Assembly: GCA_040902105.1 (NCBI GenBank)
Contig: JBBDXW010000021.1
Span: 1-64,000, forward strand
DNA: 64,000 nucleotides
DNA from: IDS-8 sp040902105
GTDB lineage: Bacteria > Pseudomonadota > Gammaproteobacteria > Steroidobacterales > Woeseiaceae
Reading direction: 5' to 3'
The position numbers and the translations under genes are program-made. This document shows positions 8,842-17,062 of the stretch, in pieces. The notes below the pieces were generated by a model. That model saw only the letters and a program-made list of their open reading frames with translations. It had not been told where the DNA came from and ran no database searches. Numbering within the stretch: the first letter of the stretch is position 1; every line of letters begins with the position of its first letter.

Positions 8842-9001
8842 TGTACCCCGTCGTAAATAATCGACCATTCTCGCGAGCGACTTTTCGTGGCTGGCAAGGC
8901 GCGGCGACGAGTAATAGCAGGGCTATTGCGAGGAGTCGCAACGCCGCCAGACGCGAAAAGGGGCCGCGAGAATGGTCGATTATTTGCGACGGGGTGCACT
9001 A
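8839..9001. mobile_element. MITE-like long inverted repeat
   Basis: Outer arms of about 50-55 bases match in inverted orientation with a few mismatches: 8839 onward reads TAGTGTACCCCGTCGTAAAT and the complement of the right end reads TAGTGCACCCCGTCGCAAAT; both continue into AATCGACCATTCTCGCG. A second, inner palindrome AATAGC-AGG-GCTATT sits at the centre (about 8910-8925). No coding capacity is present. Size, terminal inverted repeats and lack of a gene suggest a non-autonomous mobile element or structured intergenic repeat. It lies between the convergent bamE and rnfH genes. Confidence 0.75.
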
Positions 9002-9014
9002 CGGCGCCCCGATG

Positions 9015-9365
9015 TCAATCGCGATCCTTCACCGCCCCGCCCGGTTTACCCATCGAGCGGCCCTGTGCCGCCAGCGCACGGCGCGCATCGCGCGGCTCGA
9101 TCCTTAACGGCCGGTAAATTTCGACGCGATCACCTTGTTGCAGAAGCTGATCGCGTTCGACGAGTCGTCCCCATATGCCCACCGAACATCGGCCGAGGTC
9201 CCATTCGGCGAATGCCGTTTCGATCGAAGACTGCCCGATCGCATCGGCGACCGTGGCGCCCTTTTCGAGCAGCACCGTGATCAGTTCCTGACGATCCGGC
9301 AAGGCGAATACGACTTCGACGTAAAGTCGGTCGTCGTTCCCGATGTCCGACAATTCACCGGACAT
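9015..9365 (-). CDS. rnfH: RnfH family ubiquitin-like protein
   Basis: Small beta-grasp protein (UPF0125) of unclear role, encoded next to ratA in most Gammaproteobacteria. The 116-residue product has the family features VEVVFALPDRQELI, a GATVADAI segment, DLGRCSVGIWGRLV and the well-conserved GDRVEIYRPLRIEPRDARR end. It lies 5 bases downstream of ratA on the same strand, so the two are cotranscribed. Confidence 0.92.
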   Translation of the reverse strand: MSGELSDIGNDDRLYVEVVFALPDRQELITVLLEKGATVADAIGQSSIETAFAEWDLGRCSVGIWGRLVERDQLLQQGDRVEIYRPLRIEPRDARRALAAQGRSMGKPGGAVKDRD

Positions 9366-9370
9366 CGGAC

Positions 9371-9808
9371 CTACCGCGAACCGTATACATCTTTGGCGCG
9401 CGCCGTGAAAGCGCCCACGAGCGCATCGCCGGCTTCCTTGAAAAATGCACCAAACATCATGTCGACGAGCCTGTTTTCAAATGCAAAGTCGAGTTCCAGC
9501 GACACTTTGCAACCCTGGTCCTCAATTTCGCGGAATCGCCAGCCGCCCGTCAGTTGACTGAAGGGCCCTCCGACCAGTTCCATGTCGATCGCCTCGAATT
9601 CCCTGCGCGTGTTGCGAGTCGTGAAATGTTTGCTGATCGGCCCCTTGTGAAGTTCGAGTGTTGCAACGACGGTGTCATCGGTCCGGCTTTCCACAGTCGC
9701 ATCGTTACACCAGGGCACGAACTCAGGGTAAGACTCGATATCGTCAACGAGGGCGAACATCTCACGCGCCGTGTAAGGCACCAGCGCACTGCGATTGACT
9801 CTCCACAT
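9371..9808 (-). CDS. ratA: RatA-type START-domain protein (toxin RatA/ubiquinone-binding family)
   Basis: A START/SRPBCC-fold protein of the CoxQ/COQ10 family; E. coli RatA has been described as blocking 70S ribosome assembly, while relatives bind ubiquinone. The 145-residue product begins MWRVNRSALVPYTAREMFAL and contains DDIESYPEFVPWC, the family signature, and ENRLVDMMFGAFFKEAGDAL near the end. It is upstream of rnfH on the same strand and near smpB, the conserved order. Toxicity in this organism is not shown. Confidence 0.9.
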   Translation of the reverse strand: MWRVNRSALVPYTAREMFALVDDIESYPEFVPWCNDATVESRTDDTVVATLELHKGPISKHFTTRNTRREFEAIDMELVGGPFSQLTGGWRFREIEDQGCKVSLELDFAFENRLVDMMFGAFFKEAGDALVGAFTARAKDVYGSR

Positions 9809-9831
9809 GGCTCAGGTTGCCGGCACCGGTG

Positions 9832-11232
9832 TCATCCGCCAGCCGAAAGTTCCGGCAGCACGCCAACGGACTTGAGGAACACGAACAGAATTGCAACCGG
9901 CGCGACATAGCGGGCTGCAAAACGCCACAGCCGGTAGATGCTGCCGGAGCCGCGCAGTTCGTCCGCGGTCGAATTGCGGCACATCACCCAGGCCGCAAAG
10001 ACCGTGATGAAGACACCCCCGAGCGGCAGCATGATGTTGCTCGTCAGATGATCGACGTTGTCGAAGATAGTGCCCTTATAGAACCTCAAGTCCGCCAGCA
10101 CACCGAACGACAGAACCGTGCCGAAGCCGAGCGCCCAGATCAGCACGCCCACCATGAGAGCTGCCTGCGCACGCGTATATTTGAATTGTTCGAAGAGCCA
10201 GGCAACGGCAGGCTCCATCAGGCCGATCGCCGAGGTCCACGCTGCAAATATCAACAGCACGAAAAAAATGGTGCCGAAGAAGGCTCCGCCGGTCATCTGG
10301 CCGAACGCGAGCGGCAAGGTGACAAATACCAGTCCAGGCCCTTCGCCCGGATTGAGTCCGTTAGCGAAGACCAGCGGAAAAATCACGAGTCCCGCCAGCA
10401 ACGCGAACGACGTGTCCGCGGCCACGACTGCCCCCGACGCGCCTGCGATCGAGGTATCGGCCGGCAAGTATGCGCCGTAGGCCATGATGGCGCCCATGCC
10501 GATACTCAGGGAGAAAAACGCCTGCCCCATGGCGGCCAGCGCGCCGTCCCAGGTCAGCGCGGAGAAATCGGGGGCAAGGAGAAACGCAGCGCCTGCCGCG
10601 AAAGAGCCGGAATTGATCGCATAGGCCAGCAGTACCAGCATGAGCACGAACAACGCCGGCACCATGAAGCGGACCGCCCGTTCCAGGCCCCGCTCGACGC
10701 CGCGCGCGACCACGAACACGGTCAGGACCATGAAGATCGTGTGACTGAACCCGACCGCCCGCCAGTCTTCGGTGAAACTGATAAAAGTTGCGCCGACGTC
10801 CCCCGCCGACGCGCCCGTAAAGGCGCCGATTGCGCTCTTCCAGGCGTACGCGATCGTCCAGCCGGCGATCACGCTGTAATAGGACAAAATCAGGATTCCA
10901 CCGATAACGCCGACGCCGCCAACAAGCCGCCAGTGACGCGAACCGCCTTCTTCTTCGCCGAGAAGCGCCATCGTCGCGACCGGATTTCTCCTGCCGCGCC
11001 GGCCAATGAGAATTTCCGACATCATCACCGGCATGCCCATGCCGACGACGCATAACAGGTAGACCAGCACGAATGCGCCGCCGCCGTTTTCGCCGGCGAG
11101 ATACGGAAACTTCCAGACATTCCCCAGCCCGACGGCAGAACCGGTGACGGCCAGGATGAAGGCCATGCGCGATGACCAATGGCCGTGAAGAGAGGTGCGT
11201 GGCGCCTTGCCGGCTGCTTCTTCTTTGTGCAT
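9832..11232 (-). CDS. Sodium-dependent transporter, NSS/SNF family
   Basis: Secondary transporter of the neurotransmitter:sodium symporter (LeuT-like) family, probably importing an amino acid or related amine with Na+. The 466-residue protein shows the family's first-helix signature SRMAFILAVTGSAVGLGNVW followed by KFPYLAGENGGGAF, and about 11-12 hydrophobic segments. The start at MHKEEAAGKAPRT is preceded by GGGAAG at good spacing; the frame is open 69 bases further upstream but that segment looks non-coding. It is inserted between ratA and smpB, which are neighbours in many relatives. Substrate cannot be told. Confidence 0.9.
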   Translation of the reverse strand: MHKEEAAGKAPRTSLHGHWSSRMAFILAVTGSAVGLGNVWKFPYLAGENGGGAFVLVYLLCVVGMGMPVMMSEILIGRRGRRNPVATMALLGEEEGGSRHWRLVGGVGVIGGILILSYYSVIAGWTIAYAWKSAIGAFTGASAGDVGATFISFTEDWRAVGFSHTIFMVLTVFVVARGVERGLERAVRFMVPALFVLMLVLLAYAINSGSFAAGAAFLLAPDFSALTWDGALAAMGQAFFSLSIGMGAIMAYGAYLPADTSIAGASGAVVAADTSFALLAGLVIFPLVFANGLNPGEGPGLVFVTLPLAFGQMTGGAFFGTIFFVLLIFAAWTSAIGLMEPAVAWLFEQFKYTRAQAALMVGVLIWALGFGTVLSFGVLADLRFYKGTIFDNVDHLTSNIMLPLGGVFITVFAAWVMCRNSTADELRGSGSIYRLWRFAARYVAPVAILFVFLKSVGVLPELSAGG

Positions 11233-11396
11233 CTTCTTCCCGGTACCGCGGAGAAGGCGGGATTCTGGAATAAATTCAAATTGCTGACAACAGACGTCCA
11301 CGGACTGTTCCGGAGCGCCACAGCTCGAGTACCGGCACAGCGACTACCGTATAATCGCCGGCCCTACGACACAGCCAGCCGGTTATTCCTGAAGTC

Positions 11397-11879
11397 ATGA
11401 GCGCGGCCGACAAGCAAAAGAAGGCGTCGAGTACGATCGCCGTCAACAAAAGGGCGCGCCACGAATTCTTTATCGAGGAGACGTTCGAGGCCGGGGCAGC
11501 ACTCGAGGGCTGGGAGGTGAAGAGCCTGCGGGCCGGCCGCGCCCAACTGACGGAAGCTTACGTACACCTTCGGTCCGGGGAGGCATGGTTGCTGGGCGCG
11601 CACGTTACGCCATTGAATACTGTGTCGACGCATATCCGCCCGGACCCGACCCGTACCCGCAAGCTGTTGCTGCATCGCCAGCAACTCGACCGGTTGATCG
11701 GCGCGGTCGAACGCAAGGGCTACACGCTGGTCCCGTTGAAGCTCTACTTCAAGCAGGGCCGCGCCAAACTCGAGATCGGGCTCGCGAAAGGCAAGAAGCA
11801 GCACGACAAGCGTGCCACGAAAAAAGAGCAGGACTGGCAACGGGAAAAGGGACGGATTCTCAAGTCGTCGAACCGATAA
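11397..11879 (+). CDS. smpB: SsrA-binding protein SmpB
   Basis: Binds tmRNA and brings it to stalled ribosomes for trans-translation. The 160-residue protein has NKRARHEFFIEETFEAG, GWEVKSLRAGRAQL, a VTPLNTVSTHIRPDPTRTRKL segment and the basic tail KGKKQHDKRATKKEQDWQREK needed for decoding-centre contacts. Its RNA partner ssrA is 580 bases downstream on the same strand, separated only by a small regulator gene on the other strand. Confidence 0.97.
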   Translation: MSAADKQKKASSTIAVNKRARHEFFIEETFEAGAALEGWEVKSLRAGRAQLTEAYVHLRSGEAWLLGAHVTPLNTVSTHIRPDPTRTRKLLLHRQQLDRLIGAVERKGYTLVPLKLYFKQGRAKLEIGLAKGKKQHDKRATKKEQDWQREKGRILKSSNR

Positions 11880-11910
11880 TCATTTAGAATCAAGAGCCTG
11901 TTTGCCTTTA

Positions 11911-12270
11911 TTAATGTCCTGTATGACGAGCATGCGGAGGCGCTGATTCGTCCGACGAAACCCAGTCGCTGAGCGGCGCGAGTAACTGGAACAGTCGTTC
12001 GCCGCGCGCCGTAAGACGGTAGCCGAGCCTCGGGATCTTCTCGACCATGCCGGCACTCCGCCATTCGTGCAACCTGCACTGCAGCACGCCGGGTGAAATC
12101 CTGCCGCAGGCCTCGCGCAACGCCCGGAAGTTGAGCGCTCCCTGGCGCAGTTCCCAAACGACCCGAAGCGACCAGCGCCGGCCGGACAGGTCCAGCAGCG
12201 TGGCCATTTGCGGCGATGTCGGCGCCGCTCTCCGGCTTTGCAACCGTCCGGGCATAAGGCTTTCAGTCAC
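11911..12270 (-). CDS. HxlR-type winged-helix transcriptional regulator
   Basis: The 119-residue protein has the MarR/HxlR DNA-binding layout: LLDLSGRRWSLRVVWEL, then LNFRALREACGRISPGVLQCRL, and the wing segment GMVEKIPRLGYRLTARGERL. It is of normal length for HxlR proteins but lacks the conserved N-terminal Cys that serves as an aldehyde or quinone sensor in some members. It sits between smpB and ssrA on the opposite strand. Target genes are unknown. Confidence 0.8.
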   Translation of the reverse strand: MTESLMPGRLQSRRAAPTSPQMATLLDLSGRRWSLRVVWELRQGALNFRALREACGRISPGVLQCRLHEWRSAGMVEKIPRLGYRLTARGERLFQLLAPLSDWVSSDESAPPHARHTGH

Positions 12271-12336
12271 TCGCTACAGAATCAGTAGCGCAAATTCTAC
12301 CTTGCTCCTTTTTCAGTAGCAACAGGATTTGTCCCG

Positions 12337-12360
12337 GTTGGAGCCCGTGAAAACGGGCGA
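12337..12360. repeat. REP palindrome, single copy
   Basis: Reads GTTGGAGCCCGTGAAAACGG then GCGA; identical in 23 of 24 positions to the unit at 7889 and to the one at 61560 apart from loop length. GCCCG and CGGGC form the stem. It lies upstream of ssrA in the 188-base gap after the HxlR-type gene. Confidence 0.75.
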
Positions 12361-12388
12361 GTCCCCGCCATTTTCCAGACCCCGCGCA

Positions 12389-12416
12389 TTGCATTTCCGC
12401 GCTCCGCCCATACACT
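12389..12416 (+). promoter_or_regulatory. Candidate promoter of ssrA
   Basis: TTGCAT (12389-12394), a 16-base spacer and TACACT (12411-12416) give a plausible sigma-70 promoter. Transcription would begin near 12423, about 36 bases upstream of the mature tmRNA 5' end, which fits the known processing of pre-tmRNA by RNase P. Prediction by eye only. Confidence 0.4.
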
Positions 12417-12458
12417 GTCGAAGCAGGACGCACCGGCGACGGTTCGTCCCGTTAACCA

Positions 12459-12821
12459 GGGGGCGACATGGCTTCGACGTGGGTCGCGAAACTCCGGGTG
12501 CATGCCGAGGGACAGAGCACCTCGTAAATCCAACTGTAAAACCTATAGTTGCCAACGACGACAACTACGCACTAGCTGCTTAAAAACCAGTTTGGTGCCC
12601 TCTGACCGGATCGTGCTTGTGCGTTCGGAATCCAGGGGTCATCTACACAAGATCGCGGCAAGGGCATGCTCGGGGCCTGAACCGTTAAAAAAACTGCTGA
12701 GCTGGCTATGGGTCTTCCCTGTCCGTCGGGTAGCTCATAGCGAGATCAATGGCGGAATAAGCATGTAGAGCACGGAACGTAGGGCTTGCGGACGCGGGTT
12801 CGATTCCCGCCGCCTCCACCA
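12459..12821 (+). ncRNA. ssrA: Transfer-messenger RNA (tmRNA)
   Basis: Rescues stalled ribosomes by acting as tRNA-Ala and then as mRNA for a degradation tag. The 363-base RNA begins GGGGGCGACATGGCTTCGAC and ends TTCGATTCCCGCCGCCTCCA-CCA. The ends pair as a 7-bp acceptor stem (GGGGGCG with CGCCTCC, one G-U), and the T-arm sequence GGTTCGATTCC is present. The internal reading frame at 12551 encodes the tag ANDDNYALAA and stops at TAA. One-piece tmRNA of normal size; partner SmpB is encoded just upstream. Confidence 0.97.
12551..12583 (+). other. tmRNA proteolysis-tag reading frame
   Basis: Codons GCC AAC GAC GAC AAC TAC GCA CTA GCT GCT TAA encode ANDDNYALAA, which differs from the E. coli tag (A)ANDENYALAA only by Asp for Glu at position 4. 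The LAA C-terminus is the ClpXP/ClpAP degradation signal. Confidence 0.93.
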
Positions 12822-12827
12822 ATTTGC

Positions 12828-12852
12828 CGCCCCGACACGGACTGTCGGGGCG
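12828..12852 (+). terminator. Hairpin terminator after ssrA
   Basis: A perfect 10-bp stem (CGCCCCGACA with TGTCGGGGCG) and a 5-base loop lie six bases after the tmRNA CCA end. The following sequence ATTGCAAG is not a T tract, so termination strength is uncertain, but position and stability fit an ssrA terminator. Confidence 0.65.
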
Positions 12853-12909
12853 ATTGCAAGCCCGATCCGCGCACACCGCAGATCGCCGCAATCGCTCTCG
12901 ACTGGAGGT

Positions 12910-13494
12910 TTAGCGTCTGGCCGTTTGCTGCAGACGTTGCACGGCTTCGAGCGATTTCTGCACGTTCTCCATCGGGGACATGCCGCCGATCGTCTCGGCG
13001 ATCTTGCCGTCCGGTGTCACGATGAAGGTCGTGCGCTCCGCGAAGCCGTGATCGATATCGATGCCGCGGGTGTCCTTGATGCCCGCACGGCCGGCCTGGA
13101 CCTCGAGGTCATACGATTTGGCTATATCGCCCGACTCGTCCGAGGCGACCGCGAGCTTTCCCGCACAATATTCCGGATCGGCCGAGAAGTCGTTAAGCCG
13201 CTCGATACTGTCGAGCGATACGCCGATGACACTTGCGCCCGCAGCGGTGAACGCGTCCATGTTCACGGCAAACTCGTGCGCCTGCACATTGCACCCTTGC
13301 GTGTAGGCCGAGGGATAGAAATAGACGACCACCGTTCCTTTGGCGAGCGCGTCGCTCAGCGAGAAATCGAACTCCTCGCCGGCCAGCGAAGCCTTCGCCT
13401 CGAAGGTGGGCGCCGAGTCGCCTGCTTCGAGCGCGGCGAATGCCGGCAGCGCGATGGCGGTGGCAAACAAAACGGCGAACAGATGAGTTTTCAT
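12910..13494 (-). CDS. Exported peroxiredoxin (AhpC/TSA, Bcp-like)
   Basis: Thiol peroxidase predicted to act outside the cytoplasm. The 194-residue precursor starts with a clear Sec signal peptide (MKTHLFAVLFATAIALPAFA, cleavage after residue 20 at Ala-Phe-Ala). The peroxidatic motif PxxxTxxC is present as PSAYTQGC with Cys68. The resolving Cys five residues later, found in many PrxQ/Bcp enzymes, is replaced by His; Cys110 is the only other Cys in the central region. The gene stands alone on the minus strand after ssrA. A second, cytoplasmic Bcp is encoded at 62.3 kb. Confidence 0.88.
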   Translation of the reverse strand: MKTHLFAVLFATAIALPAFAALEAGDSAPTFEAKASLAGEEFDFSLSDALAKGTVVVYFYPSAYTQGCNVQAHEFAVNMDAFTAAGASVIGVSLDSIERLNDFSADPEYCAGKLAVASDESGDIAKSYDLEVQAGRAGIKDTRGIDIDHGFAERTTFIVTPDGKIAETIGGMSPMENVQKSLEAVQRLQQTARR

Positions 13495-13596
13495 GGTTGG
13501 GCCCGTATCGGTTGTCTGGGGGTAGTTAGGGGATGCCGAACGCTAATCCTGACTTTTGCCGCAACTCCGCGCAAGTCCGCACCGATCCACTCTGCG

Positions 13597-13905
13597 CTAC
13601 CGTGAGTCCCCCCGCTGACTGAGCGCGACGCTGCCCAGGATAATCGCGCCGGCGACCGCCATCGACCAGGTCACCGGCTCGTCGAGCAGCCACCAGGCCC
13701 AACCGACGCCGAACACCGGTATCAGGTAGGTCACTGTGGACGTTCGGTTCGCCCCAATGCGCGCGACCAGGCGGTAGTACATGACGAACGCGATGCCGGT
13801 GCACAGCACCCCGAGCGTCGCCGCCGACAACCACGACCACGCCGGGATAGTTCCAGCGGCGTGATCCAGCGGGTCTCCGTACGCAGCGGCTGTAGCGGCA
13901 GCCGC
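13597..13905 (-). pseudogene. EamA/DMT transporter, C-terminal remnant
   Basis: The frame read on the minus strand gives about 100 residues matching only the end of a second EamA domain: PAWSWLSAATLGVLCTGIAF, then MYYRLVARIGANRTSTVTYL, then IPVFGVGWAWWLLDEPVTW and a final helix ending SVALSQRGDSR. A full DMT permease has ten helices and about 300 residues; here the N-terminal three quarters are missing and the frame upstream has no transporter-like sequence and reaches a TAG near 14000. The best in-frame start is a TTG at 13830. This is a decayed gene, probably cut when the neighbouring regulator region arrived. Confidence 0.75.
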
Positions 13906-14057
13906 GCCGATTCGACAGTGTTCAGGAATACCTCCCGGACAAATTGGGCCAACGAAAATGAACCAGGTAAACAGGGCCGGACCCCCGGTCAGGAACTACA
14001 TCATCTCCTGACGATCTGACCCGTCCGGTGCGACAATCTTTCATGACAGGTTAACCG

Positions 14058-16940
14058 GTGCAAGCTCCTCGTAAGGCAGGTGCTGTGGCCATTGAAACTG
14101 TTGCGACGCTTCTGGAGCGTGAGCGCGAGCTTGCGGCGTTACGCCATGCATTGACCGAGGCTGAACGGGGCCGCGGTCAGATCGTCCTGGTCGAAGCACC
14201 TGCCGGCCTCGGCAAGACAAGCCTCCTCAGCGCAACGATGGAGTTCGCCACCGCAGCCGGCTTCAACGGTCTTCGCGCACGCGCCGGCGAACTCGAGCGC
14301 GACTTCGCATACGGCTGCGTGCGGCAGCTGCTGGAACCCGCCGTGGCAAGAGCATCGGGCACGGAGCGGCAGCGTTTGTTCGACGGCGCCGCCGCCCTTT
14401 CGAAGCCCCTGTTCGCTGCAGCCACCATTTCGCAATCGCCGCCGTTAGCGGACAGCACCTACTCGGTCCTGCACGGCTTGTACTGGTTGCTCAATAATCT
14501 CGCCGGCGCAGGTCCGCTGGTCCTCTGCGTCGACGATCTGCACTGGGCCGACACCGAATCGCTGCGACTCCTTAATTATCTGGCGCCACGCCTCGACGGG
14601 CTTCCGCTCGCCGTACTTACCGCCACGCGTACCGGGGAAAACGTGACGGCCGACCTCGCGCGGCTGTTCGCGGGTCCCGAAACGAACGTACTGCGGCTGG
14701 AACCCCTGAGCCTCCAGGCAACTACGATTCTTTGCGAGCAGCGGCTCGGTGCAACGGTTGCAGCCGATTTCGCGGCGGCCTGCCGTGACGCGACCGGCGG
14801 CAATCCGCTTTTGCTCAAGGCACTCCTGCACGACGCGAAGGAACAGAGAATCCTGACCGGCAAGGAGGCCGTGGCGCGCGTGCGCCGCATCGGTCCCGCG
14901 GCGGTGGCTCGCGCCGTGCGGCTGCGGCTGTCGACGGCACCTGCCGCTGCCACCGCCTTCGTGCGTGCCGCCGCGATGCTCGGCGACGGCGCAAGCATTG
15001 CCGAGGCAGCGCACCTGGCCGAGCTCGAGGAGGACGAAGCCGCGCAAGCCGCGGACCAGCTGATCGCACGCGCCATCCTGAAGACTGCCGGCACGATCGA
15101 GTTTGCACACCCCGTCGTGCGCCAGGCCGTCTACGCGGACATCGGCTCACACGAACGCGCCCGGGCGCATGCGCGCGCCGCGCGAATTCTCGTCGAAGGC
15201 GGTGCCTCCGACGAGCGAGTTGCCGCGCAGATCTCGGCTGCGGCGCCGGCCGGCGACGCCGCGCGTGTGGTGCTGCTGCGGCGGGTCGCAGCGAATGCGA
15301 TGGCGCAAGGCGCGCCCTCCGCCGCTGTCGCGTGGCTCACGCGTACACTCTCCGAGCCCCCACCTCCGGACTTGCGGGCGGAAATTCTTCACGAGCTTGG
15401 CGCCGCCGAGTTGCGTCTCGCAATGCCGGAGTCCGTCGACCACCTTCAGTCAGCCGTCAGCGGGATCCGCGAACCGCGGCAGCTCGCCACGGCGGTTCGG
15501 CACCTCGCGAACGCATTGAGCGCGTCCGGAAAGCCGGATCGCGCCCTCGCGGCGATCGAGTCGGCTATCGAAATCATCGAACCTCAGGACCGGGAACTCG
15601 CACTGGTCCTCGAAGCGGAACTCGCGGCCAAATCGCAGCACGCTCCCAGCGAGACCCGGGCACTGGCGGCGAAGAGGCTCCTGCGACACGGCAACCTGGG
15701 CGGGCGCACCCACGGCGAGCGGCTGGTGCTCGCGAGCGTTGCTTTCGAGCGAGCGAGAGAGAGTGAATCGGCGCGTACCGCGGCGGAAATCATCGAGCGC
15801 GCCCTCAGCGACGGCCGCTTGCTGGGCGAACAGAACGTCGACGTCGTCGGCCCGTTCTACGCGCTGGTAAAGGCCTTGCTGGATACCGACGCGCTCGAGG
15901 TCGCCGAGAGGTGGCTCGAACATGCGCTCGCTGCGGCGCGCGGCCTGGCCTCGATCCCGGCCATGGCGTTCCTGATCCTGCATCGTGGATGGTTCAGCTG
16001 GCGTCGCGGCGACGTGGCGCAGGCGGAGGCCGATGCGCGTACGGCGTACGAGCTTCTTACTGCGCACGACATCCGCATGGGCGACCGGTTCGCACTGGCC
16101 TTGCTCGTCGAAGCGATGCTCGAGTCGGGTGCAACGGACGCCGCAGAGCAGGCTTTGAGCGACAGCAAGCTCGGCACGGATATTCCGCAGGGACTCGCCA
16201 ACTTTCATTTGCTTGAAGCACGGGGACTTCTGCGCCTGCAGCAAGGCAGGGCGTCCGAAGCGCTGGAGGATCTGCTCGAGTTCGGGCGACGCGAAGAGTC
16301 GAGCGGCGCGGCGAACCCGCTGGCCTCGCGCTGGCGCTCGCGTGCCTGCGCAGCACTCGCCGCTCTGGGAAACCGCGAACAGGCCCGCGAGCTGGCGGCC
16401 GCAGACCTCGAGCGGGCGCGCCGCTGGGGAGCGGCAAGCGGCATCGGCCTCGCGCTTCGCGCTAACGCATTGGTCGAGGACGGTGCGACCTCCATCGATC
16501 GCCTGCGCGAGGCGGCAGACGTGCTCGAGCGCGCGCCGGCGCGACTCGAATATGCTCGCGTGCTCACCGACCTCGGCGCAGCGTTGCGCCGTGCCAACCG
16601 TCGAGCAGACGCGCGACGCGCACTCAAGCAAGGGCTGGCGCAGGCAAACCGCTGCGGTGCAACGGTGCTCGCCGATCGAGCTCGCCTCGAACTGCGCGCC
16701 GCCGGAGGGCGATCGAGCAATCGCGCGGGCAGCGGCACCGGTCGGCTGACTGTCTCGGAGCGACGGGTCGCGGAGCTCGCCGTGCAGGGACTCAGCAATC
16801 CACAGATCGCGCAAAGCCTGTTCGTGACTCGCAAAACCGTCGAAACCCACCTGGGCCGCGTCTACAGCAAGCTCGACATTTCAGGCCGCATGCAGCTCCA
16901 CCGTGCGTTGGCCGACACGCCCGCCGCCCTGGAACTCTGA
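14058..16940 (+). CDS. Large ATP-binding LuxR-family regulator (LAL/MalT-like)
   Basis: A 960-residue transcriptional regulator with a GTG start. It has an N-terminal AAA/STAND-type ATPase domain with Walker A EAPAGLGKTS (residues 46-55) and Walker B LVLCVDDLHWAD (154-165), a long alpha-helical, TPR-like middle, and a C-terminal LuxR helix-turn-helix (LTVSERRVAELAVQGLSNPQ, then IAQSLFVTRKTVETHLGRVY). This layout is the LAL class, most common in Actinobacteria, where ligand binding and ATP hydrolysis control activation. Composition is very Ala/Arg rich and codon use strongly GC-biased. It lies beside an EamA remnant and upstream of a dihydrofolate-reductase-like gene, so lateral acquisition is possible. 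Targets unknown. Confidence 0.9.
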   Translation: MQAPRKAGAVAIETVATLLERERELAALRHALTEAERGRGQIVLVEAPAGLGKTSLLSATMEFATAAGFNGLRARAGELERDFAYGCVRQLLEPAVARASGTERQRLFDGAAALSKPLFAAATISQSPPLADSTYSVLHGLYWLLNNLAGAGPLVLCVDDLHWADTESLRLLNYLAPRLDGLPLAVLTATRTGENVTADLARLFAGPETNVLRLEPLSLQATTILCEQRLGATVAADFAAACRDATGGNPLLLKALLHDAKEQRILTGKEAVARVRRIGPAAVARAVRLRLSTAPAAATAFVRAAAMLGDGASIAEAAHLAELEEDEAAQAADQLIARAILKTAGTIEFAHPVVRQAVYADIGSHERARAHARAARILVEGGASDERVAAQISAAAPAGDAARVVLLRRVAANAMAQGAPSAAVAWLTRTLSEPPPPDLRAEILHELGAAELRLAMPESVDHLQSAVSGIREPRQLATAVRHLANALSASGKPDRALAAIESAIEIIEPQDRELALVLEAELAAKSQHAPSETRALAAKRLLRHGNLGGRTHGERLVLASVAFERARESESARTAAEIIERALSDGRLLGEQNVDVVGPFYALVKALLDTDALEVAERWLEHALAAARGLASIPAMAFLILHRGWFSWRRGDVAQAEADARTAYELLTAHDIRMGDRFALALLVEAMLESGATDAAEQALSDSKLGTDIPQGLANFHLLEARGLLRLQQGRASEALEDLLEFGRREESSGAANPLASRWRSRACAALAALGNREQARELAAADLERARRWGAASGIGLALRANALVEDGATSIDRLREAADVLERAPARLEYARVLTDLGAALRRANRRADARRALKQGLAQANRCGATVLADRARLELRAAGGRSSNRAGSGTGRLTVSERRVAELAVQGLSNPQIAQSLFVTRKTVETHLGRVYSKLDISGRMQLHRALADTPAALEL

Positions 16941-17062
16941 TCCCCGCAGGCGTCCCCGCGCCAAAGTTCAGGGATAAATATCAGGGACCTCCCCGACGCC
17001 GTCACGGTCCCGACCTCCCTACGATTCGTGTCACTGAACGACAGAATCACAGGAGAGCGATC

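Noticed and set aside
9817..11055. 412-codon plus-strand frame opposite the transporter
   Set aside because: Its residues are rich in Arg, Gln and His with no family; the minus-strand transporter has a clear NSS signature.
15450..16850. 466-codon minus-strand frame opposite the LAL regulator
   Set aside because: Opposite strand of a protein with complete ATPase and LuxR motifs; no coding signature of its own.
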